Below, piece after piece: positions 14,512 to 22,856 of a stretch of 23,875 bases of DNA. The notes below the pieces were generated by a model. The model saw only the letters and a list, made by a program, of their open reading frames with translations, was not told where the DNA came from and did no database searches. The stretch spans positions 1-23,875 of the forward strand of contig CADAHD010000020.1 of assembly GCA_902787595.1 (NCBI GenBank), given 5' to 3'. How positions within the stretch are numbered: position 1 is the first letter of the stretch; the number at the start of each line of letters is the position of its first letter. Origin of the DNA: an uncultured Lachnospiraceae bacterium (GTDB lineage Bacteria; Bacillota_A; Clostridia; Lachnospirales; Lachnospiraceae). The position numbers were made by a program, and so were the translations under genes.

Positions 14512-15945
14512 ATGGAAATGACGGTTGATCTTTTTGACAGTATAATAAATACCTCCCAGGACTGCGTATTCTGGAAGGATAAGGAAAGGCGCTTTTTGGG
14601 AGTAAATCAGGCTTTCCTGGATTATTACGGCTTTGAGTCCGCGGATGTGCTGCTGGGGAAGACCGATGAGGATATGGGCTGGCATTCCGATCCAGAGCCT
14701 TTTAAGCAGGATGAGCTCAGGGTACTGTCAGGCAGGAGCACCTACAAGGTTCAGGGCAGATGCATCATGAGGGGTGAAGAGCGTGACATCATAGCCTCTA
14801 AGCGGCCCCTGTATGACGGCGACAGGATCATAGGCCTGGTGGGCAGCTTTGTGGATGTCACGGATGTGATAAGGCGGAAGAATGGCCTGGACGGTGCGCA
14901 GGTGGTATATACGCTGGCCGATCTGAGAAAATATTCCTTTTTTGATAAGCTTATTGACGATGTGCCGCTGGATGAGATACTTGATCCGCTCACGGGTATA
15001 TTATCACGCGCTTATTCCATGAAATTCGTGAACCATCTGATCAGGGAGAATATCCCGTTTTCCTTTGCCATGCTGGATCTGGATAATTTCAAGTATATCA
15101 ACGACAGCTTTGGCCACAGCGCCGGTGATAAGGTGCTGTGCACGGTGGCCGGTGAACTGGCGGAGTATACCGAAGATATCGGGCTGGTGGGACGCTTTGG
15201 CGGCGACGAGCTCTTGCTGATCGATCTGCGTTACACGGAGGGCGCCGATAAAAGCTCTTTTTACGAAAGGCTTTATAACGATTCAGGGGCGCTGAGGATC
15301 AAGGTGGATTTTGAAAACGGCTCCGCTTATGTTACCGGAACCGTGGGAGTTGCTTCTTTTCCGACGGACGCAGGGGATTTTAACGGATTGTTCGCGCTGA
15401 TCGACAAGATGCTCTATCTTGGCAAGAGCAGGGGGCGCAACTGCTATACGATCTATGATGAAAAGATCCATAAAGATATCGAGATAGCAAAAATAGCAAA
15501 CATCGGCATATTTACCGCTATGAGCAGGATCAGGGGCATTGTTGAGAAAACAGAGGGCTTCAGGGAAAAGCTAAGATCCGTGATGAGTCTGCTTACCGAT
15601 ATGCTGCAGATCGAGGATATTTATTATTCGCTGGATGACGGCAGGCTGAAGGCAGCCATGAAAGAGGATTTTGAAGGGGATGCTTCGGACATCGCCGCGC
15701 TTATGAAAGAGGATGTTTTTTCCGGGAATATATTGGACGAAGCAGAACAGAGCGCGCCGCTGTTTTACAGGACGCTTAAGGATAACGGTTTTGAATCCGC
15801 AATGGTGGCAAAGATGAGAAAACGTGACAGGGTATGCGGATACCTTGTATGCGCCGTGAGAAGGAGCATGCGCATATGGCAGGAGAATGAGTGTGCGCTG
15901 CTGTATTATCTGGCCGGACTGCTGGCAGAGGAAACTGCCGGCTGA
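14512..15945 (+). CDS. PAS-GGDEF diguanylate cyclase with C-terminal GAF-like domain
   Basis: Predicted to make the second messenger c-di-GMP from two GTP. The 477-residue chain has no membrane segment. An N-terminal PAS domain (about 6-120) ends with FVDVTDV. A short helix leads to the GGDEF domain (about 155-315), which begins DPLTGILSRAYS and has LDLDNFKYIND and the active-site GGDEL (230-234) in GRFGGDEL. A divergent GAF-like sensor domain (about 335-470) closes the chain. The inhibitory RxxD site five residues before GGDEL is absent (E and G at the key positions), so product feedback by the usual route is not expected. ATG 14512 is chosen; its SD AAGGAGG is 12 nt away, rather far. It lies 93 nt after the sugar transferase, with only a weak hairpin (14420-14441) between. 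Confidence 0.92.
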   Translation: MEMTVDLFDSIINTSQDCVFWKDKERRFLGVNQAFLDYYGFESADVLLGKTDEDMGWHSDPEPFKQDELRVLSGRSTYKVQGRCIMRGEERDIIASKRPLYDGDRIIGLVGSFVDVTDVIRRKNGLDGAQVVYTLADLRKYSFFDKLIDDVPLDEILDPLTGILSRAYSMKFVNHLIRENIPFSFAMLDLDNFKYINDSFGHSAGDKVLCTVAGELAEYTEDIGLVGRFGGDELLLIDLRYTEGADKSSFYERLYNDSGALRIKVDFENGSAYVTGTVGVASFPTDAGDFNGLFALIDKMLYLGKSRGRNCYTIYDEKIHKDIEIAKIANIGIFTAMSRIRGIVEKTEGFREKLRSVMSLLTDMLQIEDIYYSLDDGRLKAAMKEDFEGDASDIAALMKEDVFSGNILDEAEQSAPLFYRTLKDNGFESAMVAKMRKRDRVCGYLVCAVRRSMRIWQENECALLYYLAGLLAEETAG

Positions 15946-15946
15946 G

Positions 15947-16771
15947 TTACAGAGCCAGGCTGCCTAAGACCGATCCGCGGGCGCCGCATATCAGGGCGGA
16001 GCGGATCTCAATGCGGTCGGGGCTGAGCCGATCGAGTATAACGGGCAGGGCTTCTGCATTCAGGAGCCCTGCTTTTGCATATATTTCGGCTGCCTGCGTG
16101 AAGTGGGAGTCTATATCGTTGAGAAGTGTGACCGCCTCCGGATCCGAGCGCAGGCAATCCAGGTATTTCTGCTTAAACTCCGGGCCGATCTCAAAACCGG
16201 CTGTGGCTTCGGACAGCAGACGCATATATATGATGCGGGCTTTTTGAAGCTGTCGCTCTTTGATATATTGTTTAAGCTGCTCGTCGTGATCGCTGTAGTC
16301 TTCTTCGCCGCCGGCCAGAAAAGGGGCGAAGCCGGAATCGTCGGCTGCGGCCAGGTACATAAGGCATTTTTCGTCCCAGGTGTTAAGCTCTGTGTCGGAA
16401 CACGATTCGGAACGGATCAGAGCAGGCAGGGGATCGGGGAAATTAAGCACAGCCGCCGCGTTTAGCTGCGCGCTTATATCTGCGGCGCTGTCTTTACCGG
16501 CGGGCAGGCCGGCGGCATTAAAAGCTTCGGCGGAATAAAAGAATACCTGCTTAAGCGCCGTGCAGCCTGAAAAGGCATCCCTGCCGATACGGCGGATGCT
16601 GCAGGGTATGGCCAGCCATTTAAGACAGCTGCAGCAGGCGTAAGCCCAGTCGCCTATCTCTGCGGTCCCGGCAGGGATCATATCCGATATGAGCGTCTTA
16701 TCGCCAAGATGAAGTTTTGCGGGTATGCTCCTGTTCATATTGCTGTCTCCGCTCCGTAAAAGTGTTAACAT
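15947..16771 (-). CDS. Leucine-rich-repeat (BspA/LRR_5-like) protein
   Basis: This is a 274-residue protein without signal peptide or membrane segment, so probably cytosolic. Residues about 20-80 form BspA-type LRR units: IPAGTAEIGDWAYACCSCLKWLAIPCSI followed by RRIGRDAFSGCTALKQVFF. The rest (about 130-265) is helical, with a repeat-like, TPR-resembling stretch (KQYIKERQLQKARIIYMRLL). Proteins of this layout occur in Lachnospiraceae with no known function. Two starts are plausible: ATG 16771 (AGGAG, 6-7 nt upstream) and ATG 16738 (GGAG, 8 nt upstream), giving 274 or 263 residues. It converges with the diguanylate cyclase gene with 1 nt between stops and no terminator. A promoter lies at 16805-16833. 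Confidence 0.8.
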   Translation of the reverse strand: MLTLLRSGDSNMNRSIPAKLHLGDKTLISDMIPAGTAEIGDWAYACCSCLKWLAIPCSIRRIGRDAFSGCTALKQVFFYSAEAFNAAGLPAGKDSAADISAQLNAAAVLNFPDPLPALIRSESCSDTELNTWDEKCLMYLAAADDSGFAPFLAGGEEDYSDHDEQLKQYIKERQLQKARIIYMRLLSEATAGFEIGPEFKQKYLDCLRSDPEAVTLLNDIDSHFTQAAEIYAKAGLLNAEALPVILDRLSPDRIEIRSALICGARGSVLGSLAL

Positions 16772-16804
16772 TCACGCTCCTCAGGCTGTGGATGGTAAGA
16801 TAAA

Positions 16805-16833
16805 AGTATACTTTTCTTTGAGATTAAAAACAA
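16805..16833 (-). promoter_or_regulatory. Promoter of the leucine-rich-repeat gene
   Basis: On the - strand TTGTTT (16833-16828), 17 nt, then TATACT (16810-16805), about 33 nt before ATG 16771. Confidence 0.5.
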
Positions 16834-16856
16834 TGGCTAAAAAAAGCAATTTCTGG

Positions 16857-16903
16857 TAAAATAGTTTATTGCCTGATCGCTTATAGAGAGCAGCGGCAAT
16901 AAA
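16857..16903 (+). promoter_or_regulatory. -10 element and inverted repeat before the PHP gene
   Basis: TAAAAT at 16857-16862 is a likely -10; the -35 is weak. Just downstream, TTTATTGCC (16865-16873) and GGCAATAAA (16895-16903) form a perfect 9-bp dyad with a 21-nt loop. The right arm includes the first A's of the SD AAAGGAG. It could be an operator overlapping the transcription start or a leader hairpin limiting ribosome access. Confidence 0.4.
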
Positions 16904-16914
16904 GGAGAAAAAAG

Positions 16915-17784
16915 ATGTATCGTTACGAAACACATTTGCATACAGTGGAAGGCAGCGCCTGCGGCCGTACTCCGGGCGTTGAGTATCCTTCCATATTCAA
17001 GGAAAGAGGTTATGACGGCATATTCATAACCGATCATTTTTTTCACGGAAACACCAGACCGTCCAGAGAGCTGTCCTGGCCCGAATATGTTGACGCTTAT
17101 ATGAAAGGCTATGAAGAGGCGAAGAGGGCGGGCGACGCCATAGGCTTTAAAGTGTTTTTTGGCATCGAAGAGAACTTTGAAGGTGATGAATTCCTTATCT
17201 ACGGCGTGGACAAACAGTTCCTGCTCGATCATCCCACGATTCCGCATTGGACCAGGGAGGAGATGATCAAATGGGTGCATGAAGCCGGAGGCGCAGTGAT
17301 GCAGGCTCATCCGTTCAGGGACCGTGATTATATCAAAAAGATCCATCTGTATCCAGAGGATATTGAAGGCATCGAAGGAATAAATACCGCAAATACCGCA
17401 AATGACAATCTGGCGGCGCTGTGCTATGCGCTGCATTACGGACTGATGATACAGGCCGGTTCCGATACCCATTATGTGGGTTCCATAGGCGATAATAACG
17501 GCGGCATACTTTACGATACGCCTATAGTGTCGGAAAAGGACTTTGCGCAGAGGCTTTTGAAGCGCGAAAGACCAAAGATCTTCTTTCCCGATGAACTGTT
17601 TGCAGGCATGAAGGGCATAGATATCAAGCTGCCGGTGGAGATAAGACGCGGCGGCCGCTGGGAAGATCTGGAGGTTTCGGAGATAATGGAATGGGTGCGC
17701 GCCGCAGGGGCAGCCGGTAACGATAAGGACGGACAGCCCGAAGGCATAGCTCGCAGACTGGCAGCAGAGCTTAAGGCTTTATGA
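16915..17784 (+). CDS. PHP-domain metal-dependent phosphoesterase
   Basis: This protein belongs to the PHP (polymerase and histidinol phosphatase) family of metal-dependent hydrolases. The exact substrate is unknown. The 289-residue chain keeps the expected metal ligands: His7 and His9 in THLHT, Asp40-His41 in TDHFFH, Glu in GIEEN (83-87), His in QAHPF (130-134), and Asp184/His186 in SDTH. No polymerase or other domain is fused. The start has the SD AAAGGAG 8 nt upstream. A 9-bp tandem repeat (AAATACCGC twice, near 17388) encodes NTANTAN. It is followed after 53 nt by the GH39 gene with no terminator, so it may head an operon with the xylosidase and mannose genes. A phosphosugar or nucleotide substrate is possible but unproven. 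Confidence 0.88.
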   Translation: MYRYETHLHTVEGSACGRTPGVEYPSIFKERGYDGIFITDHFFHGNTRPSRELSWPEYVDAYMKGYEEAKRAGDAIGFKVFFGIEENFEGDEFLIYGVDKQFLLDHPTIPHWTREEMIKWVHEAGGAVMQAHPFRDRDYIKKIHLYPEDIEGIEGINTANTANDNLAALCYALHYGLMIQAGSDTHYVGSIGDNNGGILYDTPIVSEKDFAQRLLKRERPKIFFPDELFAGMKGIDIKLPVEIRRGGRWEDLEVSEIMEWVRAAGAAGNDKDGQPEGIARRLAAELKAL

Positions 17785-17837
17785 GATGGGCGGCAGTATA
17801 TTATTAAAGCTTTGGAGCTTAAAAGAAAGGGGTTAGT

Positions 17838-19343
17838 ATGAAAACTGTACAGATCAAAGTGGATCCCGCAAACAGGGCAGTGTTCAACAATAATGTGGAT
17901 CACTGCGTGGGAACCGGCAGACTGGGGCTTGCTTTAACAGAGGAGTACTTAAAGGAACTGGAATATGTCCAGAAGATGATAGGTTTTTCCTATATCAGGG
18001 GGCACGGACTTTTTTCGGATGATGTGTCGATCTATCATGAATACAAGGAAAATGACGAGACCAAGGTAGAGTATAACTATACCTATGTCGACCGCATCTT
18101 TGACGCATATCTCAAGCTTAACATACGTCCGTATCTTGAGCTGGGCTTTATGCCCGGACAGCTGGCCAGCGGAACGCAGACCATTTTTTACTGGAAGGGC
18201 AATACCACGCCGCCAAAGGATTACAGCAGGTGGACGGATATGGTAGTGGCGCTGCTGGGGCATCTTAAAGGACGTTACGGAGAGGAAGTTACGGACTGGC
18301 CTATAGAGGTCTGGAACGAGCCCAACCTTCCGGGCTTCTGGTTTAAGGCGGATATGGAAGAGTATTTTAAGCTCTTTAAAGAGACTTTTAACGCCATCAA
18401 GAAATGTGACAGCCGCTTTAAGGTGGGCGGACCCGCCATCTGCGGCGTAAAGGATGCGGAATGGACAAAGGCCTTTCTTGAATTCTGCAAAAAAGAGGGC
18501 ATACATCCGGACCGCATCACAAGGCATCATTACACCGTGGAGTTCCCCGAGCGCATAGGGCATTATGATTATTCAAAGCTCGAAGACCAGGAGATGCGCT
18601 TTGCAAATCTTCAGTCTACCCGCGATATCGTGGATTCCTATGAGGAGTTTAAGGGAACACCCATACATCTTACCGAGTTCAGCACCTCTTATACGCCCAA
18701 GGGAGTTATACATGATACCAATCTGAACGCGGCTTATCTGGCCAGACAGCTTTCGGGGCTGGGAGACGTGAACGAGACTTATTCCTACTGGACTTTTGGC
18801 GATGTGTTTGAAGAGCAGGGCGTTCCGAATTCGCTTTTCCACGGAGGCTTTGGCATGGTGGCAGCGGGTAATATCCCCAAGCCGACCTTTTGGACGTTCT
18901 ATTTTTACAAGCAGCTCAAGCTTTTTGGCGGGGATTGCGTGCACAGGGATGCGGAGTCCGTGATATTAAAGAACGGCGGCAGCAGCTATGCCGGCATACT
19001 CTGGAATATCGACGGGGAAGAGCTCACAAAGGAGCTGATACTTCCCGTGGATGCGGAAGGCGACTATACCCTGATAACGAAGACCGTGGATGAAGTCTGC
19101 TGCAATCCCTTAAAACTCTGGCATGATATGGGAGAGCCGGCGTATCCTACGGCCGAAGAAACGGAGCTGATAAAGGGCGCGGCTCAGCCCTTGACGCAGA
19201 GCTGCATAGCCGGCAGCCAAAACGGCAGCGCGGCAGTTTCCGTATTGCTCAGAAAAAATGCTGTTGTATACTTTACGTTAAAAAAACGCGAATTTACGCC
19301 GGATCGCGGCTATGACTACGATAAAGTGTTATCGTTCCATTAA
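17838..19343 (+). CDS. GH39 family glycosidase, probable beta-xylosidase
   Basis: A retaining glycoside hydrolase of family GH39, most likely releasing xylose from beta-1,4-xylo-oligosaccharides. The 501-residue chain has the usual length. The acid/base Glu161 is in WNEPN (159-163) and the nucleophile Glu280 in HLTEFSTS, close to the positions known for the Thermoanaerobacterium enzyme (160 and 277). A (beta/alpha)8 barrel (about 1-330) is followed by a beta-sandwich tail. There is no signal peptide, so it acts in the cytosol on imported oligosaccharides. The SD is AAAGGGG. No transporter or xylose genes adjoin it; manC follows 27 nt later. Other GH39 activities (e.g. on arabinose or glucuronic acid linkages) cannot be excluded. 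Confidence 0.92.
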   Translation: MKTVQIKVDPANRAVFNNNVDHCVGTGRLGLALTEEYLKELEYVQKMIGFSYIRGHGLFSDDVSIYHEYKENDETKVEYNYTYVDRIFDAYLKLNIRPYLELGFMPGQLASGTQTIFYWKGNTTPPKDYSRWTDMVVALLGHLKGRYGEEVTDWPIEVWNEPNLPGFWFKADMEEYFKLFKETFNAIKKCDSRFKVGGPAICGVKDAEWTKAFLEFCKKEGIHPDRITRHHYTVEFPERIGHYDYSKLEDQEMRFANLQSTRDIVDSYEEFKGTPIHLTEFSTSYTPKGVIHDTNLNAAYLARQLSGLGDVNETYSYWTFGDVFEEQGVPNSLFHGGFGMVAAGNIPKPTFWTFYFYKQLKLFGGDCVHRDAESVILKNGGSSYAGILWNIDGEELTKELILPVDAEGDYTLITKTVDEVCCNPLKLWHDMGEPAYPTAEETELIKGAAQPLTQSCIAGSQNGSAAVSVLLRKNAVVYFTLKKREFTPDRGYDYDKVLSFH

Positions 19344-19370
19344 AAAAGATTCGCGGGAAGGACAGGCCTG

Positions 19371-20669
19371 ATGAACATAATCATATTATCCGGCGGTTCG
19401 GGAAAGCGCCTCTGGCCGCTTTCCAATGACATCCGCTCAAAGCAGTTTATAAAGATATTCAGAAAGGAAGACGGCGGCTACGAGTCTATGGTCCAGCGCA
19501 TTTACAGGCAGATCAAGACCGTGGATCCGGACTCTGAGGTTACCATAGCGACTTCCAAATCGCAGGTTTCCACCATTCATAACCAGCTGGGCGACGGGGT
19601 GGGTATTTCCGTTGAGCCCTGCCGCCGGGATACCTTTGCGGCTATCGCTCTGGCTACGGCTTATCTTCACGACATAAGGGGCGTGGACGAGAACGAAGCC
19701 GTGGTGATATGCCCTGTGGATCCCTATGTGGAGCTTTCGTATTTTGAATGTGTGCGCGATCTGTGCAAAGCAGCGGAGAGCGGTGACAAAAACCTGTATC
19801 TGATGGGAATAAAGCCCACCTATCCTTCCGAAAAATACGGCTATATCAGGCCTGAAGGCAGCGCCTATTCCTATACGGAAAAGCCTACCAGAGAGAAGGC
19901 GGAGGAGTATATCAAAGGCGGCGCGCTGTGGAATGCCGGAGTTTTTGCCTATAAGCTTTCCTATGTGCTGGGTAAGAGCAGGGAGCTTTTGGGGACAGCA
20001 GAATACGCCGAGCTCTTTAATAACTACGCCAATATAGAAAAAATATCCTTTGATTACGCCGTGGTAGAAGCAGAGCACTCGATAGAAGTGCTGAGATATA
20101 CCGGCGAATGGAGGGATCTGGGAACATGGACCACGCTGTCCGAAGCCATGGGCGAACCTGTGGTAGGCAGCGGCAAGGTGGATGAGACCTGCGAAAACGT
20201 CCATATAATCAATGAACTGGGCATCCCGGTACTGGGCATAGGCCTTAAGGATCTGGTGATATCGGCCAGTCCGCAGGGCATACTGGTATCCGATATCGAG
20301 CTGAGTTCACGCATAAAACCACTAGTGGATTCCATGGACCAGCAGATAATGTTTGCAGAAAAGTCCTGGGGCGCTTACCGCGTGCTTGATGTGGAAGCGG
20401 GTTCGCTGACCGTCAAGGTATCCTTAAAGCCCGATCAGAGGATGAACTATCATTCGCATGATCACCGCGATGAAGTGTGGACAGTTATTTCGGGGACCGG
20501 CAGGACCATTGTGGACGGCATGGAGCAGCCGGTGCGGGCCGGAGATGTGATCACGATGGCAGCAGGCTGCAAACATACGGTGATCGCAGGCAGCGAAGGT
20601 TTGATGATGATAGAAGTGCAGCTTGGAAATGAGATATCCGTTTCCGATAAACATAAGTACGAGTTATGA
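19371..20669 (+). CDS. manC: Mannose-1-phosphate guanylyltransferase (with C-terminal cupin domain)
   Basis: Makes GDP-mannose from GTP and mannose 1-phosphate for surface glycans. The 432-residue chain begins with the signature loop GGSGKRLWPLS (8-18) and has the EPCRRDTFAAIALA segment (family form EPxxRNTAPAI), a CPVDPYVE region (VPSDH in classical members), YGYIRPEG, EKPT and LWNAG. The C-terminal part (about 340-430) is a cupin with HSHDHRDEVWTVISGTG, the phosphomannose-isomerase type II domain. It may give bifunctional activity, though a separate manA follows. The start is 27 nt after GH39 with a moderate SD (GGAAGGA). The stop overlaps the manA start as ATGA, so the two are coupled. Confidence 0.93.
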   Translation: MNIIILSGGSGKRLWPLSNDIRSKQFIKIFRKEDGGYESMVQRIYRQIKTVDPDSEVTIATSKSQVSTIHNQLGDGVGISVEPCRRDTFAAIALATAYLHDIRGVDENEAVVICPVDPYVELSYFECVRDLCKAAESGDKNLYLMGIKPTYPSEKYGYIRPEGSAYSYTEKPTREKAEEYIKGGALWNAGVFAYKLSYVLGKSRELLGTAEYAELFNNYANIEKISFDYAVVEAEHSIEVLRYTGEWRDLGTWTTLSEAMGEPVVGSGKVDETCENVHIINELGIPVLGIGLKDLVISASPQGILVSDIELSSRIKPLVDSMDQQIMFAEKSWGAYRVLDVEAGSLTVKVSLKPDQRMNYHSHDHRDEVWTVISGTGRTIVDGMEQPVRAGDVITMAAGCKHTVIAGSEGLMMIEVQLGNEISVSDKHKYEL

Positions 20670-21661
20670 GCATGAAGAGTGAAGGAAATCTGCCGTTTAT
20701 TTTAAAGCCCGCAGTTAAGGATTATCTCTGGGGCGGATCGCGGCTTAATGACGATTTTAATCTGGGGGCTGATATCACGCCCTTTGCTGAAGCCTGGGTA
20801 TGCAGCTGCCATCCGGATGGGGAGAGCGTGGCCGCAGAGACCGGTGAGGCGCTGAGCGCGGTCTTAAAGGCGCATCCGGAATACATGGGTTCCCATGCGA
20901 TGGCTGTGGCCGGCGGGGCGTTTCCGATATTGATAAAACTGATAGATGCAAAAAAAGATCTGAGCGTACAGGTGCATCCGGATGATAAATATGCGGCGGC
21001 TTATGAGAACGGTTCCCTGGGCAAGACTGAGATGTGGTATGTGCTGGATGCAAAAGCGGATACGCATCTGGTATATGGTTTTAACCAGCCGGTGGATGAA
21101 AAGAAGGTGCGCGATGCCATAAGCGCCGGCGATATAGATAAATACTTAAATCACGTGGAAGTACATAAGAATGACCTGTTTTATATAGCTTCGGGCACGG
21201 TGCATGCCATAGGCGCCGGCTGCCTGATAGCGGAGATACAGGAAAGCAGCAACCTGACTTACAGGCTCTATGATTATAATCGTGTGGATAAGAACGGCAA
21301 AATGCGTGAACTTCATGTGGAGAAAGCCTTAAAGGTCATGAATATGAACAGCAGCGCCTCTCCGCGCCAGCCCATGCGCGTATTGAGGTACAAGAACGGA
21401 ACGGCGAGCGAACTGCTGACCCGCTGCAAATATTTCCAGGTGGAGCGTCTGCTGCTGAATACGGAGGTGCAGCGTGATCTGGCCACATTCCAGACCGGAA
21501 GCAACTCCTTCCACTGTCTTTTGTGCGTGGACGGGTGCGGCAGCATCAGCGGCAGGGATGTCCATCTGAACTTTTTTAAGGGCGACTGTATCTTTGTGCC
21601 TGCAGACAGCATGCCGCTCAAGCTTCACGGCAAGGCGCAGCTGCTGAATGTGAGCTGCTAG
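20666..21661 (+). CDS. manA: Class I mannose-6-phosphate isomerase
   Basis: A zinc enzyme interconverting fructose 6-phosphate and mannose 6-phosphate, the entry to GDP-mannose or the exit for mannose use. The 331-residue chain is the short bacterial form. Zinc ligands are seen in VQVHPDD (about 100-106), KTEMWYVL (about 120) and GTVHAIG (about 177-183), with an arginine motif near LTYRLYDYNR. The start ATG overlaps the manC stop (ATGA) and no good SD is present, so translation is probably coupled. A second ATG lies 6 nt downstream. A phosphomannomutase, needed between ManA and ManC, is not in view. The gene ends 18 bp before the tRNA-Cys promoter. Confidence 0.95.
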   Translation: MSMKSEGNLPFILKPAVKDYLWGGSRLNDDFNLGADITPFAEAWVCSCHPDGESVAAETGEALSAVLKAHPEYMGSHAMAVAGGAFPILIKLIDAKKDLSVQVHPDDKYAAAYENGSLGKTEMWYVLDAKADTHLVYGFNQPVDEKKVRDAISAGDIDKYLNHVEVHKNDLFYIASGTVHAIGAGCLIAEIQESSNLTYRLYDYNRVDKNGKMRELHVEKALKVMNMNSSASPRQPMRVLRYKNGTASELLTRCKYFQVERLLLNTEVQRDLATFQTGSNSFHCLLCVDGCGSISGRDVHLNFFKGDCIFVPADSMPLKLHGKAQLLNVSC

Positions 21662-21679
21662 CATAAGGATTTTTTGCGC

Positions 21680-21708
21680 TTGACATTCTCAGCGCTTTCC
21701 TCTATAAT
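21680..21708 (+). promoter_or_regulatory. Consensus promoter of tRNA-Cys
   Basis: Perfect TTGACA (21680-21685), 17 nt, and perfect TATAAT (21703-21708), 18 nt before the mature tRNA 5' end, as expected for a strong stable-RNA promoter. Confidence 0.9.
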
Positions 21709-21726
21709 GAGACCTCGGTGACAAAT

Positions 21727-21797
21727 GGTGCCATAGCCAAGTGGTAAGGCGTGGGACTGCAACTCCCTGATCGGCGGTTCAAATCCGTCTGGCACCT
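21727..21797 (+). tRNA. tRNA-Cys (GCA)
   Basis: A 71-nt tRNA. The acceptor arms GGTGCCA and TGGCACC pair fully, with discriminator T at 21797, as usual for cysteine. The anticodon loop CTGCAAC gives anticodon GCA, with a GGGA/TCCC stem and a mismatch at its base. The T-loop is TTCAAAT. The 3' CCA is not encoded. It has its own promoter and terminator. Confidence 0.97.
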
Positions 21798-21801
21798 CTG
21801 G

Positions 21802-21824
21802 AAAAGACCGCTGCGGTCTTTTTT
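21802..21824 (+). terminator. Rho-independent terminator after tRNA-Cys
   Basis: AAAAGACCG (21802-21810) pairs with CGGTCTTTT (21814-21822) around a CTG loop, with T6 at 21819-21824. Confidence 0.9.
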
Positions 21825-21884
21825 GTTCATAAAATATTAATTGCCGGGAACGGTTATCCATCAGCGTTATCGGGAGGATATGCT

Positions 21885-22856
21885 ATGAAGTGGCTGCGAT
21901 TTATGATAACTACAAATACTGAAGCCGAGGATATACTTGTCAGCGACATGTATGATATAGGCCTTGAGGGCGCGCAGATAGAAGACAAGCTTCCCCTGAC
22001 CCCGCTGGAAAAGGAGAAGATGTTTGTGGACATCCCTCCTGTTGCAGAGGAGGATGACGGCGTGGCATATCTGAGTTTCTTTGTGGAAGCGCCGGAGGAT
22101 GAGGCGGCAAAGGAAGAACTTAAGGCGCGCACTCTTGAGTCCATCAAAGAGCAGCTTGAGCAGAGCCGCATGTTTATGGATATAGGAAGCGGTGAAGTGG
22201 CTGTATCGGAGACTGAGGATCTGGACTGGATAAATAACTGGAAGCAGTATTTCCATAGTTTCAGCATAGACGACATTAAGGTGATCCCTTCCTGGGAAGA
22301 GGAGGAAGCGCCGGAGGAGGCAGGGATGGTACTGCACATCGATCCCGGCACGGCCTTTGGCACCGGCATGCACGAGACCACGCAGCTCTGCATCAGGCAG
22401 TTAAAAAAATATGTAGGACCGGAGACGGAAGTCCTGGATGTGGGCACCGGCAGCGGCATCCTTTCCATACTCTCATTGATGTTTGGCGCAAAGCGGGCGC
22501 TGGGCACGGATCTTGATCCCTGCGCCATCGAAGCGGTAGCCGACAATCTTAAGAAAAACCACATCGACGAAAACAGATTCAGACTTATCATCGGCAATAT
22601 CATAAACGATCCGGCAGTGGAGGAAGATGCCGGTTACGATTATGATATAGCTGTGGCAAATATACTGGCAGAGGTGCTGATTCCGCTGATGCCGGTGCTT
22701 TACAGACATGTAAAGAGCGGTGGAATGGTGATCACCAGCGGTATCATCGACGGCAGGGAGACGGCCGTGGCCGAAGCGATGAAGGCAGCAGGCTTTGAGG
22801 TATGCGACATTCTTGAACAGGGCGAATGGCGCTGTGTAACGGGCAGAAAAGCATGA
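21885..22856 (+). CDS. prmA: Ribosomal protein L11 methyltransferase PrmA
   Basis: Methylates ribosomal protein L11 using S-adenosylmethionine. The 323-residue chain has an N-terminal substrate-binding domain (about 1-130, with DWINNWKQYF) and a Rossmann methyltransferase domain. The latter shows IDPGTAFGTGMHETTQ, the SAM-binding motif VLDVGTGSGILS and VANILAEVL, all typical of PrmA. The SD GGGAGGAT lies 6 nt before ATG 21885. The stop overlaps the rsmE start (ATGA), so the two modification enzymes of the ribosome are coupled, a pairing seen widely in Firmicutes. Confidence 0.97.
   Translation: MKWLRFMITTNTEAEDILVSDMYDIGLEGAQIEDKLPLTPLEKEKMFVDIPPVAEEDDGVAYLSFFVEAPEDEAAKEELKARTLESIKEQLEQSRMFMDIGSGEVAVSETEDLDWINNWKQYFHSFSIDDIKVIPSWEEEEAPEEAGMVLHIDPGTAFGTGMHETTQLCIRQLKKYVGPETEVLDVGTGSGILSILSLMFGAKRALGTDLDPCAIEAVADNLKKNHIDENRFRLIIGNIINDPAVEEDAGYDYDIAVANILAEVLIPLMPVLYRHVKSGGMVITSGIIDGRETAVAEAMKAAGFEVCDILEQGEWRCVTGRKA

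Noticed and set aside
17388..17405. 9-bp tandem repeat in the PHP gene
   Set aside because: Two copies within a coding region encode NTA-NTA; this is a small in-frame duplication rather than a functional repeat element.
17805..17826. Small AAGCT/AGCTT hairpin between the PHP and GH39 genes
   Set aside because: The 5-bp stem lacks a T-run after it. It is neither a convincing terminator nor a regulatory site.
19437..20204. 255-residue - strand ORF opposite manC
   Set aside because: It lies antisense to a well-recognised manC and its composition is that of a reverse-strand shadow.
21854..22603. 249-residue - strand ORF opposite prmA
   Set aside because: The serine-rich composition is typical of an antisense frame. 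prmA motifs on the + strand are complete.
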